64,000 nucleotides of DNA from Bacteroides luhongzhouii (GTDB lineage Bacteria > Bacteroidota > Bacteroidia > Bacteroidales > Bacteroidaceae). A program made the translations under genes and the position numbers. Below the pieces are notes generated by a model. That model made no database searches. It had not been told where the DNA came from and worked only from the letters and a program-made list of their open reading frames with translations. The stretch lies in the NCBI RefSeq assembly GCF_009193295.2, contig NZ_CP059973.1, positions 2,294,001 to 2,358,000 of the forward strand, read 5' to 3'. This document shows, one piece after another, positions 52,029-61,549 of the stretch (position 1 is the first letter of the stretch; every line of letters begins with the position of its first letter).

Positions 52029-53933
52029 TTATTTTGAAATATGTATCATTCCGTCCTGCATCTTCCACTCGCCTTCTTCCAATAAATATTGGATGACTTC
52101 ACTGATTTTCTCTGTCTCCGCTTCTATTTTCTCGGTTATTTCTGCCGGTGTATGCGGCTTTTGAGTAAGTAATTCGGCTATTCTCTTTTTCAGTTCTTCA
52201 AGAGATTCCCCGGTCAGTGTATCTGTTACACGGTGACTAAGGCAAACATCACATTGTCCGCAGTTATGCTCGTTTTTCTCTCCGAAGTAGCGGAGCAGCA
52301 TCCGGCTTCGGCACACATTCTCCGAAGTGACATATTCTTCCATCGCCTTGATGCGAGCTTCATATCGGGCTTTGCGCTCTTCGTAGACAGCAGGGGGAAT
52401 GTGCACAAAACGAAGTTCCTGCCGTTCGCGCGTATATATAATATAAGGAGTCTTTTTGTGCGGAATATAATCCACGATGCGACGTTTGGTAAGCGTGACC
52501 AATATGTTATAAATCTGTTCGCGGGTCAGTCCGGTACGTACGGAAAGGGTGGCTTCGCTGATATAGGCATAATCGGTAAACACTCCGGTGTAAGAACGGA
52601 GAATCATCTGTATCAGTGCTTCAGCTTCCGTTCCCATTTCCCGCAGTTTGTACAATTCGTCCCGGCGAATCGTAAAAAGGATGCGTGAGGCGTTGTCCTG
52701 TTCGTCCGTATATTCCAGATAACCGGCTTGAGTCAGTATTTTCAGTGCACTGTCTACCGGAACCGGGAAGTATTTGAACTTCCGGCAAAACTCTTCCAGG
52801 TTAAATTCACGGACACATTGGAAACCGTCGCCCATTGCCATCTGATAGTAATATTGCAGATGTTCATACACATTGAGAATGTAGTCTTTATCGGGAAAAG
52901 TATCCACTACACGCTTGTGTAACGTCGTTCTGTCCGTTTTAGTATATAAGATTACGGCATACGCTTTCTCACCGTCTCTTCCTGCACGTCCGGCTTCTTG
53001 AAAGTAGGCTTCGAGAGAATCGGGGAGATCAAGATGTAATACGATACGCACGTCGGGCTTATCGATCCCCATTCCAAAGGCATTTGTTGCTACCATTACA
53101 CGAACTTCGCCGCTTTGCCAGCGTTTTTGACGCAGGTCCTTTACGGCATTATCCAGTCCGGCGTGATAAAAGTCGGCGGTAATATCTTCGTTTACCAGTA
53201 ATTCAGTGATTTCTTTGGTCCGTCTTCTGTTGCGGACATAGATAATGGCGCTGCCCGGTACCTTTCGTAAGATATGCAGCAACTCTTGAGTCTTGTTATC
53301 CGTTTGTCGGACCATATACGCCAGGTTTTTCCGCTCGAAACTCATGCGGAAAACATTCTCTTCACGGAAATCCAAGCGGGTTTGAATATCTTTCACCACT
53401 TCCGGAGTGGCGGTGGCGGTCAGTGCCAGTACTGGAATTCCCGGTAACAGTGCCCGTATCTCGGCAATTTTCAGGTAAGCGGGGCGGAAGTCATATCCCC
53501 ACTGTGAGATACAGTGACTTTCGTCAACTGTAATCATGGAGACTTTCATCGACCGCAGTTTGGTGCGGAATATTTCCGTGTCCAGACGTTCAGGAGAAAT
53601 ATAGAGGAATTTGTAATCACCGAAGATGCAATTTTCCAGTGCCGTGAGAATTTCCTGCCGCGTCATGCCGGAGTATACGGCAAGAGCTTTGATGCCGCGT
53701 TTGCGCAGATTCTGCACCTGGTCTTTCATCAGGGCAATGAGCGGAGTAATGACAATGCAAATCCCTTCCTGGGCGAGAGCAGGCACTTGAAAGGTGATGG
53801 ACTTACCGCCTCCGGTGGGCATGAGCCCCAGTGTATCTTTGCCTTCGCCGATACTGGTGATGATCTCCTCCTGCAAGTCGCGGAAGGAGTCATATCCCCA
53901 ATATTGTTTTAAAATCTCCTGATACTTATTCAA
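52029..53933 (-). CDS. recQ: RecQ-family ATP-dependent DNA helicase
   Basis: A 634-residue 3'-5' helicase. Motor motifs: FRDLQEEIITSIGEGKDTLGLMPTGGGKSITFQVPAL, TVDESHCISQWGYDFRPAYLKI, ALTATATPEVVKDI, IIYVRNRRRTKEI and QEAGRAGRDGEKAYA. The zinc-binding module CRSRMLLRYFGEKNEHNCGQCDVC precedes a short C-terminal part; no full HRDC domain is obvious. Its first 8 bases overlap the end of recJ, so translation is coupled. Confidence 0.94.
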   Translation of the reverse strand: MNKYQEILKQYWGYDSFRDLQEEIITSIGEGKDTLGLMPTGGGKSITFQVPALAQEGICIVITPLIALMKDQVQNLRKRGIKALAVYSGMTRQEILTALENCIFGDYKFLYISPERLDTEIFRTKLRSMKVSMITVDESHCISQWGYDFRPAYLKIAEIRALLPGIPVLALTATATPEVVKDIQTRLDFREENVFRMSFERKNLAYMVRQTDNKTQELLHILRKVPGSAIIYVRNRRRTKEITELLVNEDITADFYHAGLDNAVKDLRQKRWQSGEVRVMVATNAFGMGIDKPDVRIVLHLDLPDSLEAYFQEAGRAGRDGEKAYAVILYTKTDRTTLHKRVVDTFPDKDYILNVYEHLQYYYQMAMGDGFQCVREFNLEEFCRKFKYFPVPVDSALKILTQAGYLEYTDEQDNASRILFTIRRDELYKLREMGTEAEALIQMILRSYTGVFTDYAYISEATLSVRTGLTREQIYNILVTLTKRRIVDYIPHKKTPYIIYTRERQELRFVHIPPAVYEERKARYEARIKAMEEYVTSENVCRSRMLLRYFGEKNEHNCGQCDVCLSHRVTDTLTGESLEELKKRIAELLTQKPHTPAEITEKIEAETEKISEVIQYLLEEGEWKMQDGMIHISK

Positions 53934-55644
53934 TCGGTTTTATATCCTCAATTTGAAGTTGAACTTCGCCACGCTTATGCGTGTTTTCTTCAATAGTGTA
54001 ACAGATGTCGAACGAACGTTTTGTTTTGATATAGCGCACATGCGAACTCTGTCCGAACGCAATGCCGTTCATTACATTATTCGATTTGTTATCAACCAAT
54101 TCGAGCTTGATATGTTCCTGATCGCGTCCCACCACTTTACTCGTTCCATAATCATAAACGTGATGAGTGCAGAAAATGGGTTTCGTGTTGTCGGGACCGA
54201 AAGGATTAAACTTCTTCAGGTCGTTGAAGAACTTGGACGAAATATCCCTGAAGTCGATTTCAGCATCAATTTCGATGACGGCACTGGTTTGTTCCGGCAG
54301 GATATGCCGTGAAACGTAGTCTTCGAACCGTTTGGTAAAAGCATCCACATTCTCCACTTTCATTGATAGTCCGGCGGCGTATGTATGTCCTCCGAAGTTT
54401 TCCAGCAGGTCGCGGCAATGCTCGATTGCTTTATATACGTCGAAACCGGAAACAGAACGTGCGGAACCAGTTGCCATGTCATCCGTCCGTGTCAGTACCA
54501 CGGCAGGGCGGTAGTACACTTCCGTCAGGCGGGAAGCTACGATACCGATCACTCCTTTGTGCCATTCTTCGTTGTAGAGCACAATAGAGCGGCGGTCGGC
54601 TAATCCTTCCAGATTAGCAACGATGTTGTTTGCTTCCTCCGTCATACTCTTGTCGAGGTCTTTCCGGGTTTCGTTGTACAGGTTGATTTGTCCGGCTTTC
54701 TCAAGTGCCGCCGAGAAGTCTTTTTCCGTCAGCAGGTCTACTGCTTCTTTCCCATTCTGAATACGTCCCGATGCATTGATGCGCGGTCCGATTTTAAACA
54801 CAATATCGCTGACAGTAATTTCTTTTTCAGAAAGTCCGCATACATCGATAATGGCCTTCATACCGATACTCGGGTTACTGTTCAGTTGTTTCAGACCGTG
54901 GTAGGCGAGAATACGGTTTTCACCCATAATCGGAACGATGTCCGATGCGATACTAACGGCTACGATGTCGAGCAACGGAATCAGGTGATGAAATTCGATG
55001 CCGTTACTAATGGCGAATGCCTGCATAAACTTGAAACCGACTCCACAACCGGAAAGGTGGGTGTACGGGTACGTGTTGTCCAGGCGTTTGGCGTTCAGGA
55101 TAGCTACGGCAGGCGGAAGAATATCATCCGGCACGTGATGGTCACAGATGATAAAGTCAATCCCTTTCTCTTTGGCATACGTGATTTCCTCTACTGCTTT
55201 TATTCCGCAATCAAGTACAATAATCAATCCTACACCGGTTTCAGCGGCGTAGTCCACTCCTTTTTTAGAAATGCCATACCCTTCGTTGTATCGGTCGGGT
55301 ATGTAGTAATCAAGGTTCGAATAGAACTGTTGAATAAACTTGTAGACCAATGCCACGGCAGTAGTACCGTCTACGTCATAATCTCCATAAATTAGAATAC
55401 GTTCTTTCTTTCCCATCGCCCTGTTCAGACGTTCTACTGCAATATCCATATCCTTCATCAGGAACGGATCGTGCAGGTCGGGCAACTGCGGGCGGAAAAA
55501 CTTCTTGGCATCTGCTGCCTTCGTAATTCCCCGCTGTACCAAAAGTTGTCCAAGGATCGGGCTAATCCCTAATTCCTGGGCCAATGTCTGGCTTGTCTCT
55601 GCCTGTTCGGGTGTAATGGGTCGATAATTCCATTTGTGATTCAT
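53926..55644 (-). CDS. recJ: Single-stranded-DNA-specific exonuclease RecJ
   Basis: 5'-3' ssDNA exonuclease of the DHH family, 572 residues from MNHKWNYRPITPEQAE (the open frame extends 16 codons further upstream). Metal-binding motifs are RILIYGDYDVDGTTAVALVYKF, VLDCGIKA, FIICDHHVPDD and GFKFMQAF; the DHHA1 part has GHTYAAGLSMK (GGH-like). RecJ and RecQ act together in the RecF pathway, and their overlap in one operon fits that. Confidence 0.95.
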   Translation of the reverse strand: MNHKWNYRPITPEQAETSQTLAQELGISPILGQLLVQRGITKAADAKKFFRPQLPDLHDPFLMKDMDIAVERLNRAMGKKERILIYGDYDVDGTTAVALVYKFIQQFYSNLDYYIPDRYNEGYGISKKGVDYAAETGVGLIIVLDCGIKAVEEITYAKEKGIDFIICDHHVPDDILPPAVAILNAKRLDNTYPYTHLSGCGVGFKFMQAFAISNGIEFHHLIPLLDIVAVSIASDIVPIMGENRILAYHGLKQLNSNPSIGMKAIIDVCGLSEKEITVSDIVFKIGPRINASGRIQNGKEAVDLLTEKDFSAALEKAGQINLYNETRKDLDKSMTEEANNIVANLEGLADRRSIVLYNEEWHKGVIGIVASRLTEVYYRPAVVLTRTDDMATGSARSVSGFDVYKAIEHCRDLLENFGGHTYAAGLSMKVENVDAFTKRFEDYVSRHILPEQTSAVIEIDAEIDFRDISSKFFNDLKKFNPFGPDNTKPIFCTHHVYDYGTSKVVGRDQEHIKLELVDNKSNNVMNGIAFGQSSHVRYIKTKRSFDICYTIEENTHKRGEVQLQIEDIKPIE

Positions 55645-55820
55645 TTTATATATTGTTTTTTCTTTTTTTGTTCTCGAGGGTTGGAAAGGCACTTCTTCCC
55701 AACAAGGGGTAAAAGTACGAAAAAAAGCGGAAGTGTATAGTAGATAAGACGAAAATATTTCAAGGGCAGTGGAAAACCGGAAGTTTGATATGGGGTGTCT
55801 TTTAGTTTTTATAGTTGATT

Positions 55821-55851
55821 TTTGAAAGATAACTTTTTTGGTTTATCTTTG
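55821..55851 (+). promoter_or_regulatory. Promoter for the ECF sigma factor gene
   Basis: TTTG (55821-55824), 19 bp, TATCTTTG (55844-55851): exact housekeeping-type Bacteroides promoter, so basal sigma expression does not obviously need autoregulation. Confidence 0.8.
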
Positions 55852-55874
55852 CTCCACCAATAAGAATCTGATAA

Positions 55875-56435
55875 ATGAGAAAGCCGGGTAACGTCACAGA
55901 CTACAATATGACATTTGATAATATCTATTCAGAGTATTATCAACGTTGCTTTCTATTCGCCAAATCCTATCTCCATGATGAAATGCTGTCGAAAGATATA
56001 GCTTCCGAAGCGATGATTACCTTATGGACTACGATGAAAACGGAAGAAGTGGATAATATCCGTGCTTTCTTGATGACCGTAGTAAAGAACCAATCGTTGA
56101 ATCATCTGCGAAACGAACATCTGCGGATGGAAGCTCGTGAGAATATCCTGAATGACGAACTCTATGAGCTTGACTTCCGCATCTCTTCTTTGGACGCCTG
56201 CAATCCGACGGATATTTTCTCGGAAGAGATTAACAGGATTGTCAATCGGACATTGGATACATTGCCGCTGCAAACCCGGAATGTTTTCAGAATGAGCCGC
56301 TATGAGAACAAATCTATAAAAGAAATAGCCGATACGTTGAATATCAGCGTCAAAGGTGTCGATTATCATATAGGTAAGGCGTTGAAAGCCTTACGTGTTA
56401 ATCTGAAAGATTATCTTTATCTCTTCTTCATTTAA
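55875..56435 (+). CDS. ECF-type RNA polymerase sigma factor
   Basis: A 186-residue sigma-70 factor of the Bacteroides PUL type. Region 2: FDNIYSEYYQRCFLFAKSYLHDEMLSKDIASEAMITLWTTM with AFLMTVVKNQSLNHLRNEHLRME; region 4: TLPLQTRNVFRMSRYENKSIKEIADTLNISVKGVDYHIGKALKALR. An alternative start is the ATG at 55908. With the FecR-type gene downstream and the STN domain on the SusC protein it makes a trans-envelope signalling set that should activate the susCD genes when the ligand is bound. Confidence 0.92.
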   Translation: MRKPGNVTDYNMTFDNIYSEYYQRCFLFAKSYLHDEMLSKDIASEAMITLWTTMKTEEVDNIRAFLMTVVKNQSLNHLRNEHLRMEARENILNDELYELDFRISSLDACNPTDIFSEEINRIVNRTLDTLPLQTRNVFRMSRYENKSIKEIADTLNISVKGVDYHIGKALKALRVNLKDYLYLFFI

Positions 56436-56470
56436 TAAAGTACTGCTTTATTCCCAGTCTATTAATAGAT

Positions 56471-56694
56471 AACTTCTTTTGTATTAAGTCTAAACTTGTA
56501 TTTCATTAGTTGCAAACTTCTTTTTGATTACTTTCAAACTATAAACGCAAGTTCTGTTTTTATAAATGCAAGCTTTGATTATAAAAATGCAAGCTTCGTT
56601 TTTATAATCAAAGCTTGCATTTATAGTTTACAGTTAGGCAAGTGCAACTTTACTATTGGATAAGAGGAAGTTTATACCTAATAGACAGCAACTT
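56471..56694. repeat. Intergenic array of AACTT/AAGCTT words at 20-22 bp spacing
   Basis: AACTT-type words start at 56471, 56493, 56515 and 56537 (22 bp apart; the last is AACTA). AAGTT is at 56549. AAGCTT is at 56570, 56591 and 56611 (21 and 20 bp apart). AACTT or AAGTT then recur at 56646, 56668 and 56690 (22 bp apart). In the middle, TATAAATGCAAGCTT...ATTATAAA (56561-56585) and its exact 25-bp inverse (56600-56624) form a strong hairpin. The array fills most of the unusually long sigma-FecR gap (56436-56854), in which no gene is visible. Confidence 0.7.
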
Positions 56695-56854
56695 TTCTAT
56701 TAATATATAAGGAGTGAAGAAGTACTGTCCTAAGCATTAATAACCTGTTGATTGAAGAATAACTCACTTTTTCATCTTTTCAACTAGTGAACTTCTTTCC
56801 TGGTGTGTCTATTATGTACAGGGCGGATAAATGCTTTGGATAATAGAACGCTAT

Positions 56855-57799
56855 ATGGACATAAGACTACTTAATAAATATATTGCCGGTGACGTACTTC
56901 CTGAAGAAAAGAAAGAAGTGATACGCTGGATGAAAGAGAGCGAAGAACATCGTGAACAACTGATGCAGTTACATCGCATTTATAACGCAACCCTTTGGAA
57001 CGGAAACGTTGACGGACAGAATACGAAGAATACGGAAAAGAAGAAGCCTGTAATGCGGTATCTCTGGACGTCGATGAAGATAGCCGCGGTAGTTGCCATG
57101 CTCGCTTTCATCATCCATAAGGAATATCAGGGCTATCGGTTGGAGCATTCTACCGACATGCAGACTGTGACCGTTCCAGCAGGACAGCGTGCCAATCTGA
57201 TATTGGCTGACGGGACAACAGTTTGGTTGAACTCCAACTCCACATTGAAATACCCCGCTAACGGCTTCCACTCTAAAAACAGAAAAGTGGCTTTGGAAGG
57301 AGAAGGATACTTTGAAGTGGCGCATGACGAGAAACACCCTTTCATTGTTGAAACGCAGAAATATGATATCCGGGTATTGGGAACCACCTTCAACGTATCC
57401 GCCTATCCGAATTCCGATATGTTTGAAACGTCTCTGATAGAAGGAAAAGTAACCGTCTACCAGCCGGATACGCAAAACGAAATAGTGCTGAAACCGTATG
57501 AGAAAGTAGAAGCGAGAGACGGTAAACTTTATAAAGAGGCATTCACTTCGGACAACGATTTCCTCTGGCGGATGGGAATCTATTCCTTTAAGAATGAACC
57601 TTTGGAAACGGTATTCAAGAAATTGGAGCAATATTATGAAGTGAAGATTATCAACAATAATCAAGAGATAGCTTCCCGTCCGTGTACAGGTAAGTTCCGG
57701 CAGAAAGAAGGTATTGAACACGTGATGAAGGTATTGCAGAAGTACGTTAAATTTAACTATATGCAGGATGATGAGAAGAATCAGATTATCATCTATTGA
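56855..57799 (+). CDS. FecR-family anti-sigma factor
   Basis: A 314-residue inner-membrane protein from the ATG at 56855; an ATG 24 bases upstream is also in frame. The N-terminal cytoplasmic part (MDIRLLNKYIAGDVLPEEKKEVIRWM) should hold the sigma factor; one helix follows (MKIAAVVAMLAFIIH), then the FecR domain (VTVPAGQRANLILADGTTVWLNSNSTLKYP, VALEGEGYFEVAHDEKHPFIVETQ, VLGTTFNVSAYPN) and the DUF4974-like C-terminus (FKNEPLETVFKKLEQYYEVKI). It should receive the signal from the STN domain of the SusC protein encoded next. Confidence 0.93.
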   Translation: MDIRLLNKYIAGDVLPEEKKEVIRWMKESEEHREQLMQLHRIYNATLWNGNVDGQNTKNTEKKKPVMRYLWTSMKIAAVVAMLAFIIHKEYQGYRLEHSTDMQTVTVPAGQRANLILADGTTVWLNSNSTLKYPANGFHSKNRKVALEGEGYFEVAHDEKHPFIVETQKYDIRVLGTTFNVSAYPNSDMFETSLIEGKVTVYQPDTQNEIVLKPYEKVEARDGKLYKEAFTSDNDFLWRMGIYSFKNEPLETVFKKLEQYYEVKIINNNQEIASRPCTGKFRQKEGIEHVMKVLQKYVKFNYMQDDEKNQIIIY

Positions 57800-57864
57800 T
57801 AAAGAAGTATGAATCCTAAAATGAAAAACATGAGAACAAGAGCACCTGTCTGTTTAAAACGAAA

Positions 57865-57896
57865 ATATCGGTAAATGCTGCAACATTTACCGATAT
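57865..57896 (+). promoter_or_regulatory. Strong hairpin between fecR-type gene and susC-type gene
   Basis: ATATCGGTAAATG (57865-57877) and CATTTACCGATAT (57884-57896) are perfect 13-bp arms with a 6-nt loop. No T-run follows, so it is not a standard terminator. It lies in the 171-bp gap before the susC-type start and may stabilise or separate the two messages. Confidence 0.5.
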
Positions 57897-57970
57897 GTGA
57901 GAAGTCAATAAAAAGACTCGACTTTCATTCCAAATCTTTATGTATTAACTTAATAACTCTAGGCAAAGAT

Positions 57971-60900
57971 ATGAAAAATAATCTTTGGTGTGGACGTATT
58001 GTCCATAGAAAAACACACTCTACTCAAATTTTAAGAATTATGAGGTTAACTGTCTTTTTCCTGTTATTCATTATTTTTGAGACGTATGCCCTGGATGGCT
58101 ATTCTCAGAATCAAAAAGTTACGATGAATAAAGGATCCGCAACATTCGCCGAAATCATCAGGCAGATTGAAAAACAAACAGACTATTTGTTTATCTATAA
58201 TGAACACGAGATTGCTTTGGACAAACAAATAGCAGTATCTACTCGGGAAACCACGGTTGCCGAAATTCTTAATAGAGTTTTGCAAGGAACAGGTTTCTCG
58301 TATACGATGGAAGGCAACCATATTATTCTGGTGAAAAGTATGGAGAAAATGAAAAACGTAACTCTCGGTCGGAAGATAACAGGAACTGTGAAAGATGATT
58401 TGGGAGAGGCTATTGTCGGTTGTAATGTAGCTGTTAAAGGTGAGAAAATAGGAGCCATCACCGATATGGATGGAAGATATACTATCGAGGTTCCGGACAA
58501 TAGTATATTGGTTTTCTCATTTTTAGGTTATAAGAGCGTTGAATCTCCAGTCAAGAATAATTCGGTTATCAATATAACCATGCAAGAAGACTCCAGATCT
58601 TTGGAAGAAGTGGTGGTTGTAGGTTATGGAACACAGAAGAAAGTCAATTTGACAGGTGCCGTGTCTGTGGTTGAGGGGGATCAATTGGCAGGGCGTTCTG
58701 CTTCGACTATGTCTCAATTACTGCAAGGAGCAGTTCCTAACATGACTGTCTCTTTTTCTTCCGGTCGTGCAGGAGATGGAGGTTCGTTTAATATCAGAGG
58801 TGTGAATTCCATTAGTGGTTCTGCCAAACCGTTGGTCCTTATTGATGGAGTGGAGGGAGATGTGAATCGTGTCAATCCGAATGATGTCGCCTCTGTTTCG
58901 GTCTTAAAAGATGCGTCGTCTGCGGCAATTTATGGAGCACGTGCCGCCTATGGAGTTATTCTGGTAACTACAAAAACGGGAGAAAAAGGCAAAGTCACTC
59001 TTAATTATAACGGACGATATAGCTTTAGTGATGTAACTACGTCGACAGATTATGAAACCCGTGGATATTATGCGGCCGGTATTAGTGATATGTTTTTCTC
59101 TACCTGGCAAGGGACACCATTGCTCACATATACGGAAAAGGATTATCATGAGTTGTGGATCAGGAGAAATGATAAGACGGAACAACCCGAACGGCCCTGG
59201 GTAGTAACTGAAAACGGACAGTATAAATACTATGGGAATTTTGATTGGTATAATTATTTATATGACCATAAACGTCCGACGCATGAACATAATGTAAGCA
59301 TTTCCGGTGGAAGTGAACATTTGAAGTTCAGGCTTTCCGGAGGATATTATAATCAGAAAGGAGTTCTTAAAATACAACCGGACAAGTATGAACGCTATAA
59401 CTTCAAATCAAGGCTGGAAGCCAAAGTGACTCCATGGTTATCCGTCAGTAATAATACCTCTTATTTCAAATCGAATTACTCCTATCCGGGACTTGGTGGA
59501 GTGAATACAATATTTAAGAATGCAAGCTATCGTGCCTTGCCTATATTAGTGCCTGTACATCCTGACGGTACACTGGTGTATGAAACTAATATAATGAACT
59601 ATACTTTGGCGGGTACCACCGTTGCATTATCTAATAAGAAACATAATAATAAAGATGAGATAGACGAGTTTATGACCACATTTGAAGTCGTTATAAATCC
59701 GGTAAAACATGTTGAAATCATAGGGAATTACACATATTCGAAATATGACAAGAAATGTACCAATAGAAGTGTAGACATGCAATACTCCAAGGTACCGGGT
59801 GTTACGATTACCATGCCCGAGAGTACAAGCGGAGGGAATAAACTGACTGTGTTGAATACAAAAAATCTGTATTATGCATATAATGCTTACGGAACTTATG
59901 GTAACTTGTTTGCCGGCTCTCATAATGTGAAACTGACAGGCGGTATCAACTATGAGACAAAATCTTATGAAGATCTGACTGTGAGTAAAGATGGACTGTT
60001 ATCTGATGAATTGAATGACTTTAATCTGGCTAAGGGAGAAAATACAGTAGTCACCGGAGGAAAGAATAAATATGCTTTATTTGGCGTCTTTTATAGGGCA
60101 AACTATGATTATAAAGGAAGATACCTGTTTGAGGCGAGCGGAAGATACGATGGCAGTTCCCGGTTTAAAAAAGGCCATCGGTACGGCTTCTTCCCATCGT
60201 TCTCCGCCGGATGGCGCATTAGCGAAGAGCCTTTTTATGGAGCATTGAAAAATACAGTAGATAACCTAAAGTTACGACTGTCTTATGGAACTTTGGGCAA
60301 TCAGCAAGTTGGTTATTATGATTATCTGCAGCAAATAGAAACAGGAAAAGTTCTTAATTATTCGTTTGGTGATAAAGAAAAAGCCTCGTATGCCTATGAA
60401 ACCGCTCCTAATGCTTCCGACTTGACATGGGAAACCGTAGTTACTAAAAATATTGGTCTTGATATCGGTATCTTCAATAATAGATTGAATGTTTCGGCAG
60501 ATGCTTATATAAGGGATACAAAAGACATGCTAATGCCCGGCAAAGCATTACCGTCTGTCTATGGCGCAAAATCTCCTAATATGAATGCTGCTGACTTAAG
60601 GACCAAAGGTTGGGAATTGGTCGTTGCCTGGAATGACCGTTTTAATGTAATGGACAAACCTTTTAACTATGGTGTTTCGTTTGGAATCGGGGATAATGTC
60701 TCCAAGATTACGAAATATGATAACCCTAATAAAGAAATCAGCTCTCCTTATGTCGGTCAGAGACTGGGAGATATATGGGGGTATATGGTTGATGGCTATT
60801 TTGCGACAGATGAAGAGGCAGCTAATTATGGAGTAGACCAGAGTGTCGTAAACTATATCATCAATAATGCCGTTGTCGATAGAGGACTGCATGCTGGAGA

Positions 60901-61528
60901 CATGAAATATCTCGATCTTGATGGCAATAATAAGATCGAACAAACTGTCAGTGCTAATGATATTAAGGACCAACGGATTATAGGTAATTCTCTTCCGCGC
61001 TATACGTATAGTATCAGACTTAATGCAGAATGGAATGGCATTGACTTTTCCGTGTTCTTTCAGGGAGTGGGGAAACAAGACTGGTACCCATCCAGTGATG
61101 CATTTGCCTTTTGGGGACCGTATAGTTCACCAGCACCAAGTTTCATTCCGAAGGATTTTCTGGCAGACGTATGGAGCGTAGACAATCCTGATGCTTATTT
61201 CCCCCGCCCCAGAGGATATATCGCATGGACTGATGGCCGTTCCTTGTCATCGGTTAATAACAGATACTTGCAAAGTCTTGCCTATTGCCGACTGAAAAAC
61301 CTGACCGTAGGATATACGTTACCTGTTAAATGGTTATCAAAGATACATGTACAGAAAGCCCGTCTCTATTTCAGTGGTGAGAATCTGCTCACATTAGACA
61401 GGCTGGATACGGATTATATTGATCCGGAAGCGGCTGCTGCCGGAACAAATTGGAAAACAGGTAAGACTAATGCACTCTCTTATCCGTTCTCAAAGACTTA
61501 TTCTTTTGGTATTGATATTACATTCTGA
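57971..61528 (+). CDS. SusC/RagA-family TonB-dependent transporter with STN domain
   Basis: A 1185-residue outer-membrane transporter. After the signal sequence (MRLTVFFLLFIIFETYALDGYSQ) comes an STN domain (KGSATFAEIIRQIEKQTDYLFIYNEHEI to GNHIILVK), then a carboxypeptidase-regulatory-like domain (ITGTVKDDLGEAIVGCNVAVKG), the SusC hallmark LEEVVVVGYGTQKKVNLTGAV, the plug (LLQGAVPNMTVSFSSGRAGDGGSFNIRG), and a 22-strand barrel ending FGIDITF. It imports an oligosaccharide captured by its SusD partner, and the STN domain links it to the FecR/sigma pair. I take the ATG at 57971; the open frame begins 96 bases earlier. Confidence 0.95.
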   Translation: MKNNLWCGRIVHRKTHSTQILRIMRLTVFFLLFIIFETYALDGYSQNQKVTMNKGSATFAEIIRQIEKQTDYLFIYNEHEIALDKQIAVSTRETTVAEILNRVLQGTGFSYTMEGNHIILVKSMEKMKNVTLGRKITGTVKDDLGEAIVGCNVAVKGEKIGAITDMDGRYTIEVPDNSILVFSFLGYKSVESPVKNNSVINITMQEDSRSLEEVVVVGYGTQKKVNLTGAVSVVEGDQLAGRSASTMSQLLQGAVPNMTVSFSSGRAGDGGSFNIRGVNSISGSAKPLVLIDGVEGDVNRVNPNDVASVSVLKDASSAAIYGARAAYGVILVTTKTGEKGKVTLNYNGRYSFSDVTTSTDYETRGYYAAGISDMFFSTWQGTPLLTYTEKDYHELWIRRNDKTEQPERPWVVTENGQYKYYGNFDWYNYLYDHKRPTHEHNVSISGGSEHLKFRLSGGYYNQKGVLKIQPDKYERYNFKSRLEAKVTPWLSVSNNTSYFKSNYSYPGLGGVNTIFKNASYRALPILVPVHPDGTLVYETNIMNYTLAGTTVALSNKKHNNKDEIDEFMTTFEVVINPVKHVEIIGNYTYSKYDKKCTNRSVDMQYSKVPGVTITMPESTSGGNKLTVLNTKNLYYAYNAYGTYGNLFAGSHNVKLTGGINYETKSYEDLTVSKDGLLSDELNDFNLAKGENTVVTGGKNKYALFGVFYRANYDYKGRYLFEASGRYDGSSRFKKGHRYGFFPSFSAGWRISEEPFYGALKNTVDNLKLRLSYGTLGNQQVGYYDYLQQIETGKVLNYSFGDKEKASYAYETAPNASDLTWETVVTKNIGLDIGIFNNRLNVSADAYIRDTKDMLMPGKALPSVYGAKSPNMNAADLRTKGWELVVAWNDRFNVMDKPFNYGVSFGIGDNVSKITKYDNPNKEISSPYVGQRLGDIWGYMVDGYFATDEEAANYGVDQSVVNYIINNAVVDRGLHAGDMKYLDLDGNNKIEQTVSANDIKDQRIIGNSLPRYTYSIRLNAEWNGIDFSVFFQGVGKQDWYPSSDAFAFWGPYSSPAPSFIPKDFLADVWSVDNPDAYFPRPRGYIAWTDGRSLSSVNNRYLQSLAYCRLKNLTVGYTLPVKWLSKIHVQKARLYFSGENLLTLDRLDTDYIDPEAAAAGTNWKTGKTNALSYPFSKTYSFGIDITF

Positions 61529-61549
61529 TAATAACTAATATATCTATAT

